Source of the DNA: Schizophyllum amplum
Taxonomy: Eukaryota > Basidiomycota > Agaricomycetes > Agaricales > Schizophyllaceae
Assembly: GCA_007026445.1 (NCBI GenBank)
Contig: VDMD01000034.1
Location: 62,001-126,000, forward strand
Reading direction: 5' to 3'
Length of the DNA: 64,000 nucleotides
Shown here: positions 38,750 through 51,980 of the stretch, piece after piece
How the letters are laid out: each line of letters begins with the position of its first letter
Numbering within the stretch: position 1 is the stretch's first letter
Notes under the pieces: generated by a model
Seen by the model: the letters and a program-made list of their open reading frames with translations, nothing else
Told to the model about the DNA's origin: nothing
Databases searched by the model: none
Program-made: the position numbers and the translations under genes

Positions 38750-39641
38750 GCCCGAGCCCGCAGCCTTCGGTGATAAAACTCGGATAGGGCTTGAATCACG
38801 TACTCTATTGTGTGGCGCGACGCTGTCTCACGCAGACAAGGCCCATTCCCGTGTTAGCGCGTCCATATGTAACAAGGGCGTGTCCATCACAAAGCCAATG
38901 CAAGGGCACAAATGCGAAGAATAAAACGAAGCGCTAGCGGATCGTCGTTAGACATATGACGACGGACATTGGCTCGGCGGTCCGAGAAGACAATAAGGGG
39001 GGTTGTGGAGGACCGGGCTCATGCCGGCTGAGACACAGTTGCGACGCTGGATCGTTGTCGCACCCGGGAGGACCCTGAGAACACGCTGAATTTTGAGCGC
39101 GTAATGAACAAGGCAGCGCTGAGGCTAGACTCCCCGCGGTGGAGTTGCGGCAGGTTGCGGCCATTGACAGCGTCGCCCATCGACGTTCAATCAGACTATC
39201 GTATTGATGACCAGTTGAGCGTGTCGCCTGGTTCTTGAGCGGTGACACGACAGGAGTCCTGCGGTGGGCAGGGAACGAACGGATGTCGAAAGATCGTCCA
39301 TGCATTCGCAAGTACGCGGGGCCTTTAATTGAGTGGTTTGATTGAACGTCGACGAGTTTAGCCCTTCATTGCGCCGGTCCGCATGAGGACAAACGGAAGA
39401 GCTCGCGAACGATGATGGCGAGGGAGATGAAGGAACGAGGAGGAGGACAACCGTCACTCAGAGTCAAAGGTGATGATGATAAACGTGCCCCGGCTGTAGG
39501 TCGGCGACGAAGGCCGACCGGCCGATTCGGGAGTCGGACCGATGGCTGCCTGTGCGAGTCACTGCATCATGGGTTCAGCACCTGTTATTTATTTGCAGCT
39601 CTTGACTCGAGCACTTCACGACCTTGCTTCTGACGCCCATC
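38750..39641. other. Divergent spacer, O-methyltransferase / LEU4
   Basis: About 890 bp with no supported gene. It holds both promoters; a GC-rich, purine-rich + strand stretch at 39400-39480 precedes LEU4. No known regulatory site is called. Confidence 0.4.
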
Positions 39642-42221
39642 ATGCCTATGCTGTGAGTGCCAGCAGAAGAATTAATGCCCAAGTAACTGACGGTCCCCAG
39701 CGCCGATCCCTCTCAAAAGTACCGCCCCTACACTCCGCTTAATATCCCGGATCGCAAATGGCCATCCAAAACGCATACTAAGGCGCCATATGGCTGTCCA
39801 CCGACCTGCGAGACGGCAACCAGGCCCTCGCAAACCCGATGACAATTGAGCAAAAGACTCTCTTCTTCAAGCAGCTCGTCAAGTCTGGTGTGAAGGAGAT
39901 CGAGGTCGCCTACCCCGCAGCCAGCGACACGGACTTCAGCTTCGTCCGAGGTCTCATCGAGAAGAAGGAGGTGCCGGATGATGTATGGCTGCAGGTAGTG
40001 CCTCTGCGCTGCTCATGATCCCCGCTGACGGTGCAGTAAGCGCAGGTCTTGACCCCTGCCCGTGAAGACTTGATCAAGCGGACCATCGACTCCGTCGCAG
40101 GCTGCAAGCAGGCCATTCTCCACATGTACAACGCAACGTCCCCTCTCTTCCGCGATGTAGTCTTCCGCAATTCAAAGGAGAAGACGATCGAGCTTGCCGT
40201 GCGCCACACCAAAATCGTACGCCAGCTGACGGAGGAGTGCACCGCGAAGCACGGCACCAAGTTCAGATACGAATATAGCCCTGAGACGTTTACCCAGACG
40301 GAGCCTGACTTCGCCATCGAGGTTTGCGAGGCGGTCAAGGCAGCGTGGGGGAAGGCCGGCACCGGAGAGGACAGGATTGTCTTCAACTTGCCAGCAACGG
40401 TTGAGATCGCGCCACCGAACCACTACGCCGATCAGGTAATCATCTTGCCTCATTCAATCAACTTACAATCAAATTGCTCATTGTCTACAGATCGAGAACT
40501 TCTGTCGCAAGATTTCCGAGCGCGAGAAGGTCATCGTCAGCTTGCATCCGCATAACGATCGCGGTGCGTGTGGCTTCCCTTTGCCGTGTAGCATAACACT
40601 GACATTATACAGGGACCGGCATCGCGGCTGCTGAACTCGGTGTTCTCGCAGGCGGAGACCGCATTGAGGGATGCCTGTTTGGTAACGGCGAACGCACCGG
40701 CAACGTTGACCTCGTCAACCTCGCCCTGAACCTCTATACGCAAGGTATCTCACCAGGTTTGGACTTCAGCGACATTCAAGAGACCATCGATGTCGTCACA
40801 CAATGCAATGACCTCCCCATACATCCTCGCTATCCCTACGCCGGAGAGCTCGTTTTCACTGCCTTTTCCGGCTCACATCAGGACGCAATCAAAAAGGGGT
40901 TCGAAGTCCAGAGAAAACAGCACGCCGAGGCCGCCGCGAAGGGCGAGCCGCAAATCTGGAACATGCCCTACCTCCCATCGACCCCGCCGACCTCGGCCAG
41001 AACTACGAGGCCGTCATCCGCGTCAATTCGCAGTCCGGCAAGGGCGGCATCGCGTACCTCATCAAGCAGCACCTCAATCTCGATTTGCCCCGCAAGATGC
41101 AGGTCGCGTTCTATCAGGTCATTCAGACGATCTCGGATCGCGAGGCGCGCGAGATGACCGTCGAAGACATCACGACCGCTTTCCGTCGCACCTACGCCTT
41201 CGGCGGGTCCGCGTACCGCGGCCGCCTGTCTCTGCGTAACTTCAAGATCTCCGGCGAGCCTGCCCTTGATCCGAGCGACAACTCTGGGGACGAGGACGAG
41301 CGTCGTCGGTTTGATGGCACGCTATATGTCGACGGTGTGCTGCGTGTAATTCGCGGCGACGGCAACGGCCCGCTGTCCGCGCTGCTGGACGCTCTCCGCA
41401 AGCATCTTGACATCGATCTCACCGTGCGCGAATATACCGAGCACACCATCGGCGAGGGTGGCGATGCCAAGGCCGCCTCCTACGTCGAGCTCGTACCCGC
41501 GGGCGACCGCAAGTCTGCAGAATCCTGGTGGGGCGTCGGCATCGACTCGGACATCGCCGGCTCTGGCTTGCGCGCGCTCCTCAGGCGGCGAACAACGCCA
41601 TCGGCGACCGTGCGCTGCCGGAGCTCAAGCTCTCCCTGGGATTCAGCTCGCGTTCGAGCCAAGACGACGTCTCCAGCGTCATCGTCAACAGCCTCGGACT
41701 CGAGCTTCCCCGGCGCCTCTCGGGCGACTTCTTCGAGGTCGTCCAGCGACCGCGCGCGACGCAGGCGGGGAGATCACCTTCGGCGCGCTCGCCGACCTGT
41801 TCAAATCGACGTACGGCTACGAGACCGACGCTGTGCCCACGCTCGGCGTCAAGACCTTCGCGCTCGAGAACATCGGCGAGGGCAGCCGCCGCCGGCTGCA
41901 TGGCGAGTTTGTCTTCCGCGGGCACTCGCGCAAGGTCAGCGGCGAGGGCAACGGCCGTTGTCCGCCGCGCTGGCGACGCTGCACAAGCAGGCCGAGGGTA
42001 CGCTGTCTATCCGCGAGTACTCGGAGCACTCGGTCGGGGAGGGTACGGACGTGTCCGCGGCATCGTACGTCGAGCTGGTGTACGAGGTTGCGGGCGAGAA
42101 GAAGCGGAGTGCGTGGGGCGTGGCGAACGATACGGACATCACGGCGTCAGGTATCAAAGCGGTCCTGTGCGCGGCGAGCAGGCTGGATCTGGTGATGAAG
42201 CCAGTTCTTACCGGAAAGTAG
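39642..42221 (+). CDS. LEU4: 2-Isopropylmalate synthase with duplicated regulatory unit; five frame breaks
   Basis: First committed enzyme of leucine synthesis: acetyl-CoA + 2-ketoisovalerate to 2-isopropylmalate. Exon 1 (39642-39652) gives MPML, joined at 39701. The TIM barrel shows [63 protein letters not shown] and [12 protein letters not shown]. After it the C-terminal unit occurs twice (about 41070-41600 and 41690-42190): each has an LPR-M/L start, then GNGPLSA, REY-EH-GEG and WGV--D-DI-SG. Relative to family sequence the frame slips by one missing base at 39787/39788, 40976/40977, 41584/41585, near 41745-41765, and near 41955-41957. At least three sites fit a lost C. As written the frame leaves the correct reading after about 45 codons. 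Assembly error or pseudogene; the coding sequence between breaks is well preserved. Confidence 0.85.
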
Positions 42222-45200
42222 GTGGACCATGGTACTATAGGACCTGACTAGGACTATGACAGTACGAACTCCTGTAGCATACTAACGCTTCACAAATCAA
42301 CCTTGTATGAACGTAACTGCTGTACCCTCTTTTAGCCTCTTTTGCGCTGGCTGAAGTGCAACAGAAGTTTTGCGTTGCTTCCAAGACCCGCTGATCGCCA
42401 TTGCCGCCTGAAGCTTCAACTTTCCAAGACCGACAGCAATTTGTGAGGCATTACTTAGGAAGTTGCCGAATCGTAGGGAAAATTCAACATCTGGATCCTC
42501 TGCAGTGGATCCGCGTCTAAACGCATACTCATCATAACTTTAAGATCCAACTTATTACTGTTTGAACATATCTCTGGAACAGAAAGACAGCAGAGACCTC
42601 CGTCTGGAGGCTCGTGCCGTGGAGGTGAGTTGACCGTGGGAACCCTCACCACTACGCACTAACATGAAAGATGTCCAATCCATGATGAATGCCTCTTCAA
42701 CGAATAACGGTCCTGAGTTCCCGGATAGGGGTTCAACGCGGTGGCGACCTACCTCAGCCTGTGCGGCAGCATCTCACGGTTGATCCACCGAGGTGCGAGG
42801 CGGTCGCTGGCACCACGTTATCTCAGGTCCTGGTGGGCTAAACGTCCACTACGCTAAGGGTCTGCACCCCGTTACGGCGTAGACGGCAACACTCAATGGC
42901 CATGAGTGCTTGCTGCCTATGTGGTATCGGGGCCATTATGTTTTTGTTTCCTAAGCGGGAATGGCGGAAGAACGGAAGTGGTTTTTGTTCGGTTGAGGTC
43001 CCTAAACAGACCAGGGCTACCCGGGAAAGTACGCAGCAGGCCGTGCGCTGGTGCCCTGGCCGTTTGCTCTTTTCCTTGCCGCCACTGAGCAGGTCAATGG
43101 TCATCGCATACTACGAAGCGACGACCCCTGTTGCGTGCGACGACCGAGCGAGGTCCGAAAATCATCAAATCCCCGCTTTGCTTCGTTTCCTCGCCCGTCT
43201 TCTCGTCTTCGACCATTCGCCCATAGTATCTCGTCACGCCATTGCTAGCCTTGCAGCTACGAGCCGAGTCTGAGAACAAGGTCAATGCAGTATGCGGCTG
43301 ACGCTGCAATCATCATCACGCGCAGATGGACTCGCCTCGCGATACCCGGAGACTGCCTCGATTCCGTGGTGAGGCTCTCTTGGATAGTCTTTCGGCGAAC
43401 ACATTTCTCGCAGGGCTCCGTTGTCTCAGCTCAACGCGGTCATCCCGGTGGTGCGTGACGGCTCGAAGGGTCATGTAGGACGGCGCGGGCGTTGGTCGCA
43501 TGAATGAGCGGGCGAGCGTCCGACGGCGGAGTCCGATTTCTCTTCTGTCCCTTTGGGAGTGGAGGTTGAGGAAGTTAAGTGTGCGCAGTGGTGGGCGGAG
43601 GTCGTGCTAGAAACGCCCGCATCGTTATATTGGAGGTCTTTGTGACTATGCACGCGACTTCTTCCCGTGGGTACATAGAGCTAGATACTAAAGACATCAG
43701 CATCGCCATCTGCATCGCCAAGGCGAGCGACACACCAAAGACTCGCGCAGCGCGCTCATCGTTCGACCCTTGAGCGCCGCGGAGTGAGGCCGTGCACGTG
43801 TCGAGAGCGCAGGTTAGTTTCGTCAATTTGCCGCGCATAAGGGTTGTGAAGAAGCAGAGTACTTACGAACAAGGATACCCGTGAGCCGTCGGGCAACCGT
43901 ACGCCAGCATTATCTGAGCAGCGTGAGGGAGGATGACGGACAAGCGGGGTAGGTGAACAAAGGAAGACGGAACAATGCAACGTGCCAGCGTCCTGCCTGC
44001 ATGATGGATCGTCCTGAGTCGGCTGCTGCTGCATGGTCGCCCTTCCGTTCTCAAACGAGGCCTCGGCGGAGTCCGTGAAAAGACAACATATGCGAGACTA
44101 CCGCTTTGTTCGGGCTTGTACTTGTCATGCGAAGGCATCGCAGCTTTTTCGTGCGCGAGCCACTCATTCCTCAGTGGCGACAAGCATTGATGTTTTCTGT
44201 TTGCAGGCTTGCTACGACGACGGAAAGACGAAGAATTAACGTCTGGCGATATGCGGCTGAGACGTCTGGGCGTCTCGGTGTCGTATAGCGCAGGACGATT
44301 CGCGGTCATCTCGCTGGCCCAGAGTCTCGACGGAGACCTCGGATGACATCGCCAAGTTGAGCGTGGAATTTTCCTGAATCATCGGTGAGTGCTCTGCAGA
44401 CTGGACGAGGTGGAAAACTGACCAAAGTCGGAGATGACTGGGTGCAATGGCCGCGACAATGTGAAGCTCGCACATCCCAACTCCCTCATGCTCCCCCATT
44501 CAAACCTCATCATTCTCGATCATTGAGAGTTCCGGTCGCGTCATCCCTTGTACCCAGCCTCGGCGTCGACACGTCCTCCGCGACGCGGGATGTCATGCTA
44601 CCGTTGAAAATGACATCGGCCAGAGCTCGAGAGCTCAACGTCCCCACCGTCGACGACAAGTGGCACAGGGCCGACCGAGGTGCGCCGCGCTTCGCAGCCG
44701 CGCGCGACGCAGGGGGGTGACGCAGCTCCTCACTCTTTTCCGGCAATTGCGTCTCAAGCGTGGCGCGTCGGGGGACCAAGTTCCCTCGTTGTGGCGCGTT
44801 CCCATCGTGTACTTTACACGCCGGTGTATGTCAAACGGATGTTGAGCACCGCGTTATTCCTTGGTAGTCTCGACGCCTCCGCTGGAGATCGAGGAAAAGG
44901 TGAGTATAAGACGATCTCGCTCTGAAGAGCTACAGCTCACCCGTCTCGCGTTCGGCTTTGGGAGTACCCTTCGCGCTCGATCATTCGTCAATGTATGCAG
45001 GACATGACAGCCGAGTTCAGAAAGAAGGCGGATGTCGACGTGTCGACCAGCGCCTTTTACTCCTGGCGCCAGGGAAGGCCGATTCGGCGGATATTGCGTG
45101 CATGCGGTGCGTTATAATCGTCGAAGAGCTTCTCGTTGCCGAGGAAGGGCGGCGGCAGGCGTGCAGCGCTCCTATTCGAATTTACACTGCGAGATTGGCG

Positions 45201-46833
45201 AGGGCAATCGACATGCCTAGGGACCAAGGGAGGTGTCCAATTGTAGACCATCTGTTGTTCGCGAGATTGGTTTCCAGTGCCGCGATGTCGTCTGGTCGTC
45301 TGATGATCCTTTCCGCTGCCTTCCCCACCCAAGTACCAGTACAGGTGAGTCCATGATACTGACCAGAAGATGACAAGGCTCATCCGCATTTACAGGTGTT
45401 TTTTTTGGCTGTGTTACCGACTCTGCAGCGAATTCATTTTGCAAGGGATATATGCGCGTACTTCTTGTACTGCTTGGACTGCTCTCGGTCGGTGTGGGCT
45501 CGCGAAGTCAGGACGGTCTTCTCCTTGTTTCTGTTCATCTCACGACAACGAGAGACCGTCATGAGACGCAAGAAGCAGCAGCCTGTGCGTTGCAAGAGCG
45601 GCGTTGAGAACTGCACACGAAGAACGGATGTGTGACTTGAATTGGCAAGTGACGTGGCTTCAGCTGCCTTCATATCTCTTTTCCTTCCTACGATCATCTC
45701 CTCCGCGCATTCTTCATCTCGAGCTGTTCGTCTCTTGTTTTCGGACGTGCCACGCCCGCGCGCGACTTGCTCAATATTGAACTTCGCAACACAATATAAC
45801 CGTACTTCCCATTCGTCTGCCTCGGCCCTCTAGACAAAATCCATTGAGATCAAACGGTCGTTGATGGTTCGTGTGTCCTTTTTGCTGGATGGCAAGACAG
45901 GTGCGTATAGGACATCCCTCGTAGGCTGAACATAGCCGGGTACTGACCCAATCTCGCCATATCGACATCATCACATACGCGCACTCTGGGAGGTCATCAC
46001 GCTCGGACGCAGTATCGACCCAGTCACCCCTCATCGTCCATGACCTTCATCGGCTCGCCGCTCGCCGCCCTGGATCTACTAAGCAGACGCTGCTGAGGTG
46101 TTGCACCATGCTTCCCGCTCTTTACATCCCCTTCGGTGGCGCTGTCTGCGGCCGTTCTGTAGACCTCCGCTCTCCTTCCCCTTGCTGGCCCTGAACGGTG
46201 TTCGGGGTCCTCTCCAAACGATGGCACGGGTCCTCGGCGGTGGCCGCGCTGCTCCACATGGCGCAGAAGGCTCAGCAGTTGCAAGCGCGACGCATCGCCT
46301 GAGTCCATTGTCTTTCGTACCCCGTTCATCAGTCTTGAACATGTAGACAACAACAAAATGGACCGCTTTCGTACAATTCCGTACTCCGCGACGAACGTGC
46401 TGTGGGTCGCCGTGGGTAACGGTGTCCGATCTTTGCGGCATATTCTCAGGACCCGGGTGCGTATCCTACCTTCGTCTCACGTGTAACAGCGAGATGCAGC
46501 TCTGGGGGCGTAGTCTCTGGCCGTGGACAAACTCTACAGTCTGGCCTTGTGAGTCTTTACCAAGATATCCTTTGAACGCTGGCCCTAATGACTATTCTTC
46601 AGGATCTTGCACCAACGTACGCCTATTGTGTTCACCGGCCATCGCTTAGCCGTCGCTAGGCGTCATCAGTGATCACGCGGAACCGGACGCAGCCCGCCAA
46701 AAAAGGAAGGGGACACCGCCCGTTTGAGCGACTCTTTTGTCTAACCGTGCATAACGCATCGCCGCTAGCCTTCAGAAGGCGGGCGGACTCATCACGCGGC
46801 TGGACGGAGGTCTGAGCGCACTCGCCCGCGTAC
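42222..46833. other. 4.6 kb gene-poor region
   Basis: No reading frame here resembles a known family. Several frames of 60-150 codons on both strands overlap one another and lack consistent codon bias. Splice-like GTGAGT...TACAG pairs occur around 45340-45400 and a short hydrophobic + strand stretch follows near 45400-45540, but no convincing protein results. Possible content: a decayed gene, long UTR or non-coding RNA. Confidence 0.35.
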
Positions 46834-46841
46834 ATATATAA
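46834..46841 (+). promoter_or_regulatory. TATA box of KRLR copy 2
   Basis: ATATATAA, 39 bp upstream of the ATG at 46880, followed by a pyrimidine-rich leader. Confidence 0.6.
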
Positions 46842-46879
46842 GCTCTACTTCCTTCCTTGTTTTTCGCATCTCCTCCATC

Positions 46880-48804
46880 ATGATGCGGTCGCCTCTTTCT
46901 CGGTATCTTCAAGGCCGTGTGCTCTGTTCCTACAGCCCTGCCTTGTTCGCCGGACTCGAAGTCGACAAACGAGGTGTCGTCTTCGATCGAGACTGGCAGA
47001 CCGTCGAGCTGGACTCCGACTTCCTCGCCGTGGCCCCCAAGATGGGCCGCCGAGTATGGGAGCATGCAGTGTCCGCCTTTATCAATCGTGTCGAGGTGCA
47101 AAGGGGCGTCCAGATTCCGTCGCAGGTGTGTTTTCATTGTTGCTCTGGATCCTCGCCATTAACAATCGTCTTGACAGCATCGTCAAGACCTTATCGACCC
47201 GCTGACTTGCGCCCACATAATCTATCGCCTTGTCGACAATAGCACGGGGCGGATGCAACAAAGCGACAAGGCCATCAAAGACCTCTATATCTTCGCGTAC
47301 AACATGCACACCATCGAACCTGTGCGACTCGACAATGTGGTTTCCACCCTTTACGAGCCCCTGGTTTTTTTAATGCTACCCTCTGGGTGAGAACAATCTT
47401 TCCGTCATGTCGATCGCTCCTCATCGTTATAGCGAAACGCCTTACACGCCCTACGCGTCCACGTCGTCTGAAACCACGCCTTCCATTTCCCCTGCAAGCG
47501 TTCAGGACAACGAAGAAGCCCACGACTCGAACACAGCAGTTGCAGGCGTACAGGAAGCGCCGACTGATCGACCTTCTTCGCACAAGCGCGCCTTGGACGC
47601 ATCCCCCGACATCTCTCATGGTGCCGCTGCCGAAGAAGCAGTTGCAGAGCCTCGCGCGAAGAGACAGAGATCGGGTGTAGTTCATGACACAACAGGTTCG
47701 TACTTCAATGTAAAATATACGTGCTCTGACGTGTAGATACTAGGCTCGCATGTTGCTGCGCATGACATTCGTGTCGGTGGCGTACTCGACACAGACAACA
47801 TCGGGAGTGCGTCGGGGACGCGCGTTGTTCCCATGTTGCAGAATATGGACCTGGATAATGAGGTGAGTCTTCCGGCGTTGCCCTGTCGATGATTCTACAT
47901 CCCTTCACACAGGTAGCGGTCGTCGCGCAGATGAACGTCATCCGTGAGACGCAGCCGGAAGTTGGGCGGACGGCCAACGTAATATTCTCGATGCTACGAT
48001 CCAAATTAGCGGCTGCGCCAGCGGAAATCGCCAGGATCAGCAAGGTACGTGCTCATCTCTGTCATCTGCTGTATTGGCTCGCGCTAACAAACTTCAACAG
48101 TTGCACGTCTTACCATGGGCAAAGGATCCCAAGTTCATAGCTGCGGTCGCCTTGTGTGTCGGCTATGCGGTGAGTGCAACGGTCGCCAGCTGTTTATCAT
48201 CTTTCTCATCTTCGGCTTATCATGGCAGCTCTACTCAAACCCAATGTGGCTCGAGAACTTCAAGTCTGTGTTCCCTCAGGGCCTGCGTACGCTCTTCCAG
48301 TCCTCGGCGTCCGGCATGAATAGCACGGCGAGCGCGTTCGTACCCACCAACGCTTCTGCTGCACATGCTGCTGTGTCCTCTCTTGACACGACCACCGCTG
48401 TGTCTTCTCTTGCTTCCACCGCTTCTGCGTCGTCCGTTGCCACGGGTGCCACTTGTGCAGCGCTTTCCGCGCCGTCCGCCTTGCCTCCCGACCTTGTCGA
48501 ATCCGTGCGCGAGTGCGTGGTTTCTCAGATCGGTGAGAATGCAGCCACGGACGCCCAGGTCGAGCTGTTCATCAAGTTTCTTGACACTGCGGTCGAGGAG
48601 GCAACACCTAACATCGACATCAATCCCGAGCTGCCCAGGCATCTTATCGGCAGCATTCGCTGTGAGGGTTCCGCGCGTTCTGCCGCCTCGTACTATTTTA
48701 CTCTTCAAGGTAAACTCCCCAATTGGATGTTCTACACCGGTATAATGAAGGCTGCGCTCTGCGGCGCCTTCACGACAGTCGGTGTGGTGGAACCTATACC
48801 CTAA
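46880..48804 (+). CDS. Unrecognised nuclear-type protein, KRLR family copy 2
   Basis: No known family. Exon 1 is 46880-47125, exon 2 47178-47386, exon 3 begins 47433; in all about seven exons and 530 residues. The N-terminal 150 residues align loosely with copy 1 (FAYNMHTIEPVRLDNVVSTL against LARNLHELFREKYDVVIDQV). A disordered linker carries two basic clusters (SSHKRA, PRAKRQR), likely nuclear signals. A further segment, QNMDLDNEVAVVAQMNVIRE, pairs with LPVDLENADVQRQIGMMRRE of copy 1. A Ser/Ala/Thr-rich insertion (48300-48480) is unique to this copy. The C-terminal block RHLIGSIRCEGSARSAASYY...LQGKLPNWMFYTGIMKAALCG, ending VVEPIP, is the most conserved part. Function unknown; shared intron before LYSNPMW shows descent from a common ancestor. 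Confidence 0.75.
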
Positions 48805-51548
48805 CTGCTTATCGAGCATGTACACATATATGATCTCCTTTCACGACATGTACTTATGACATCTTTATGCTTGCCTGCCTTGCTAAGTACATGGAATTTA
48901 TCAACCTTGCCTCGTTGACGTCACGGCGCTCTTCGCTACGTAAACCTCGATGATATCGCACTTCGTTACACTGAAGTTCTACGTAGGTCGCGTAGACACG
49001 GGCAGCCTGCACTAGCCTGCACTGTTTTCCGGCTGTTGCTTGCTGCTGCCAGCCTCAAGCTCAAAGTCCTCGGCACAGTCGTTCCAGATACCCGGACCGA
49101 TATGTGGGCATCCTGGCAGTGAGGTCGCAAGCTGGATCGCAGTACGGTAGTGAGGACAACCTTCGTGGTCAGCGTTCAACACGTTGTTTGTCCGTATTTG
49201 GCTTTGGCGAGGTCCCGTTTCAAAGGCGGCTATGATCGCTTCCCCTAAACCTCCCATGTGCTTTAGCATAGTAGCACTTGCCATATGCATGCTCTCCGGT
49301 GCCAGTGAGCTTTTGCCATGGTCGAATGATGTCCGCTTGTCATGTGAGAACTCCGGTCTAGACTCGCCGCGATCGGAGGACGTCTTGGTCACCATGCTAC
49401 GTACTTGCAGTCGTCGGCCATAGCTAACATAGATTTGCGTCACGACCGCGGAATGCCCGCTGGTAAACCTGCTATATATGCAGGCGTGAGCAATGTCTGA
49501 AAGTCGGCTGTGATTGAACGAGGCTACACCCTTGCGGCAAATGCCGGCGGCGACGACGTCATCACTGTGTGGCGCGCGTCGTCGCGCGACGTCCGAACTC
49601 GAGGCTTTCAATAGTCAGCCTATATATTCACAAAGCTGCGAACTGGAAGCTACAGACGTAGTCTAAGTACCCATTGCCGCTTCAAGCGTCAGGAAGGACG
49701 AATAACTGGGCGCCCTGCGGACGCGCCAAGTTACGCGGGAGAATTCTCGTATCCGAAAAGCCACTCACATAATCACCGTTTGCGCCTGAGGCCTTGAGGG
49801 GCCTTAGCTGGCCCTAGACGGGTTCACGTGAATGGCACATTGCTCGCGCCCGACCTGCCGAGGAACGAGGCTGGGGGAGGGCGTGAGAATCAAAGTCAAT
49901 AGTCCGGGCTGCGTACCGGTAGGCGTACACGGAACCAGCTGCAGTCTTAGCAGAATGAGGTAGTCTCCCGCGGCCGAGAATGATTAATGAGGCCTGAGGA
50001 GTAGGCTCAACCATCCAAATCAGAATGAGTAATAAAACATAAGGGCCCACAGCCACATCGACAGCAACTGCTCGTGGCCTTTCGGGCGGTTGCTGGCGAA
50101 GTGGTTGCAGTGTGCGGTCAAGCAGCAATCGGTGGTGATACTTTTCGGTACACCGGATATTCAGACGGCCGTGGAATACGTTCAGACCCGCAGGCGATCT
50201 AACCGTCGCCACGGGTGGCTGGTCCGTTAACAAGGAGGTGTTGCATGCCTGGACCCGAACATTCCTTGAGGTAATACCTACAATGGAGGGTTCTCTCACG
50301 GGGTCAGAGCTGGCCAGGGGCTTGAGACCAACTGTACTCTGCGCTGCGACTTCGACTTGTTCGGCCTGGCAGCACATTTCAAGGCCATGAGTGCTATGTA
50401 AGGGTCGTATGAGCTCAATCAGGACTGCAACAGTAGCGTCCGCCACAATTGTTGGCGAATGCCGTCTCCGTGGCGCTGGTGACTTTGTTGTCTTTTGTTG
50501 TCGCATTTCATCATTGCTTCCGCGGAACTAAAATTCAACGCAAGTGCATATCTCAAGTTCTTGTGGTTCCCTGACGCCCATCCACACACAGATACAGTCA
50601 ATCACCCCCTCGTATGCCCCGGTTACTAGCATCGAGATACCTCACGGCGCGGACCCACGGACCTAGCCAATGCCATGTCGGGATGAGGCGGCTCTCCCGA
50701 CGAAATCAGAAGAGACGTAACTTCAAACCTCTTCAACTTAATCGCAAGCACAGGACGAGGAGGTCAGTTAGAAAACGCGTACTAGCTGAACTTCGCTCCC
50801 TATAACTAGACTTCGAGGAATCGGCGCGTCTACCAGTACTTGAGGGATACAGCGCTGACAATGGATAGTTACATACGTATGTAAGTAATGCAGTCGAGTT
50901 CAAAAACATAGGGTCTCCGGATCCGCACAGGCGTCAACAATCGGTTGACGTCTGAACATCGCCGGAGGAAAGCGAGTTTCTTACAATCGAACTTTTCGGC
51001 CCAATCGGGTCCAGTGAGCGTATGCTGTCGAAACGTTCCCCGCCGCCCCAACGAACCATGACTATGAGAGTATGGATTCACTGAACACAGCGCAGAGCCG
51101 CCACAGCATCAGGCTCGGACCATAATCGGCTTGCGGATAAGGTGGAGGGGGCGCTAAGATATATGGTTAGTAGACAGTGAGGAGGTTTCTCACGGGTTGC
51201 TGAAGGCCCTTACGAAATCGTAGGTTTTGGCTGCTGTACATCCAAGGATGAATCGGACATGGCCTACCCTTCCGCGCTTGCGAGCTCGACAATGCGTACG
51301 GCATGGACTTAAATGAGACCACAAGGGCGTACATGCGCATTGACGGCTTCCGTCAGTGTCTGATGACGGGCGGGAGACGGCGCGATTGGCGGTTCTCGTG
51401 GCCTTTCTGCTATTGAGCATCCATAAAATAGCCCTGAAATGAGGCAGAGGAGAAAGGAAAACATGCATAGAAGGAAACGTGAGTCAAGTAGAAGAGACTG
51501 CGCGAGGTGGATAAGCGAGACGCTCCTCAACGTCGAGTATTCTCGCCG

Positions 51549-51602
51549 CCCTTTACGCTACGCCACGGCCTCCACAGCTTCCTCCTTGCATAGCGTAAAG
51601 GG
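51549..51602. repeat. 12-bp perfect inverted repeat, 30-nt spacer
   Basis: CCCTTTACGCTA at 51549-51560 and its exact reverse complement TAGCGTAAAGGG at 51591-51602. It could form a hairpin, bind a dimeric regulator, or be a mobile-element remnant. Confidence 0.7.
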
Positions 51603-51960
51603 TCATCCTCACGTTGCAACAGCAGCTCGCATGCCGCTGACTTCTCGCGGGGACTTCTCCTGCCGTCCACCTCATTCTGCGCTTCGTCCAACCGCTACGC
51701 CCAGCCTGAGCCCTTTCCAGGTCCCGTCGCCTCCAACTTCTTCCCCTCACCGCATACTGTACACCACCCCTTGTCCGTCCTCGCGCCTCACTATCCATCA
51801 CATCACGCTCAGCGCCCGGTGCGCATACGTTGGTATGGCACTCTCCACTCCCAACCAGCTTCTCCGCCTCTTGCCATTCTCTCCACCCGCTACCAGCCCA
51901 TCCATGGCACTCCATCTCCTCGTACGTCAGGTGCCCTTTCCCTTCGCGCCATACACCGTC

Positions 51961-51980
51961 CATCCATCCATCCATCCATC
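51961..51980 (+). repeat. (CATC)5 microsatellite
   Basis: Five perfect CATC units in the CT-rich strand segment; no coding role seen. Confidence 0.85.

Noticed and set aside
41085..42221. Continuous 378-codon frame taken as one protein
   Set aside because: Only its first and last parts are real LEU4 sequence; the Arg-rich middle is out-of-frame translation created by three successive frame breaks.
42724..42745. GTTCAACGC, resembling a tRNA B box
   Set aside because: Flanking bases do not form a T stem and no A box or acceptor stem can be found.
49012..50506. Two - strand frames of 199 and 230 codons as genes
   Set aside because: No recognisable motifs, no TATA or leader, unremarkable codon use; kept only as a note in the spacer entry.
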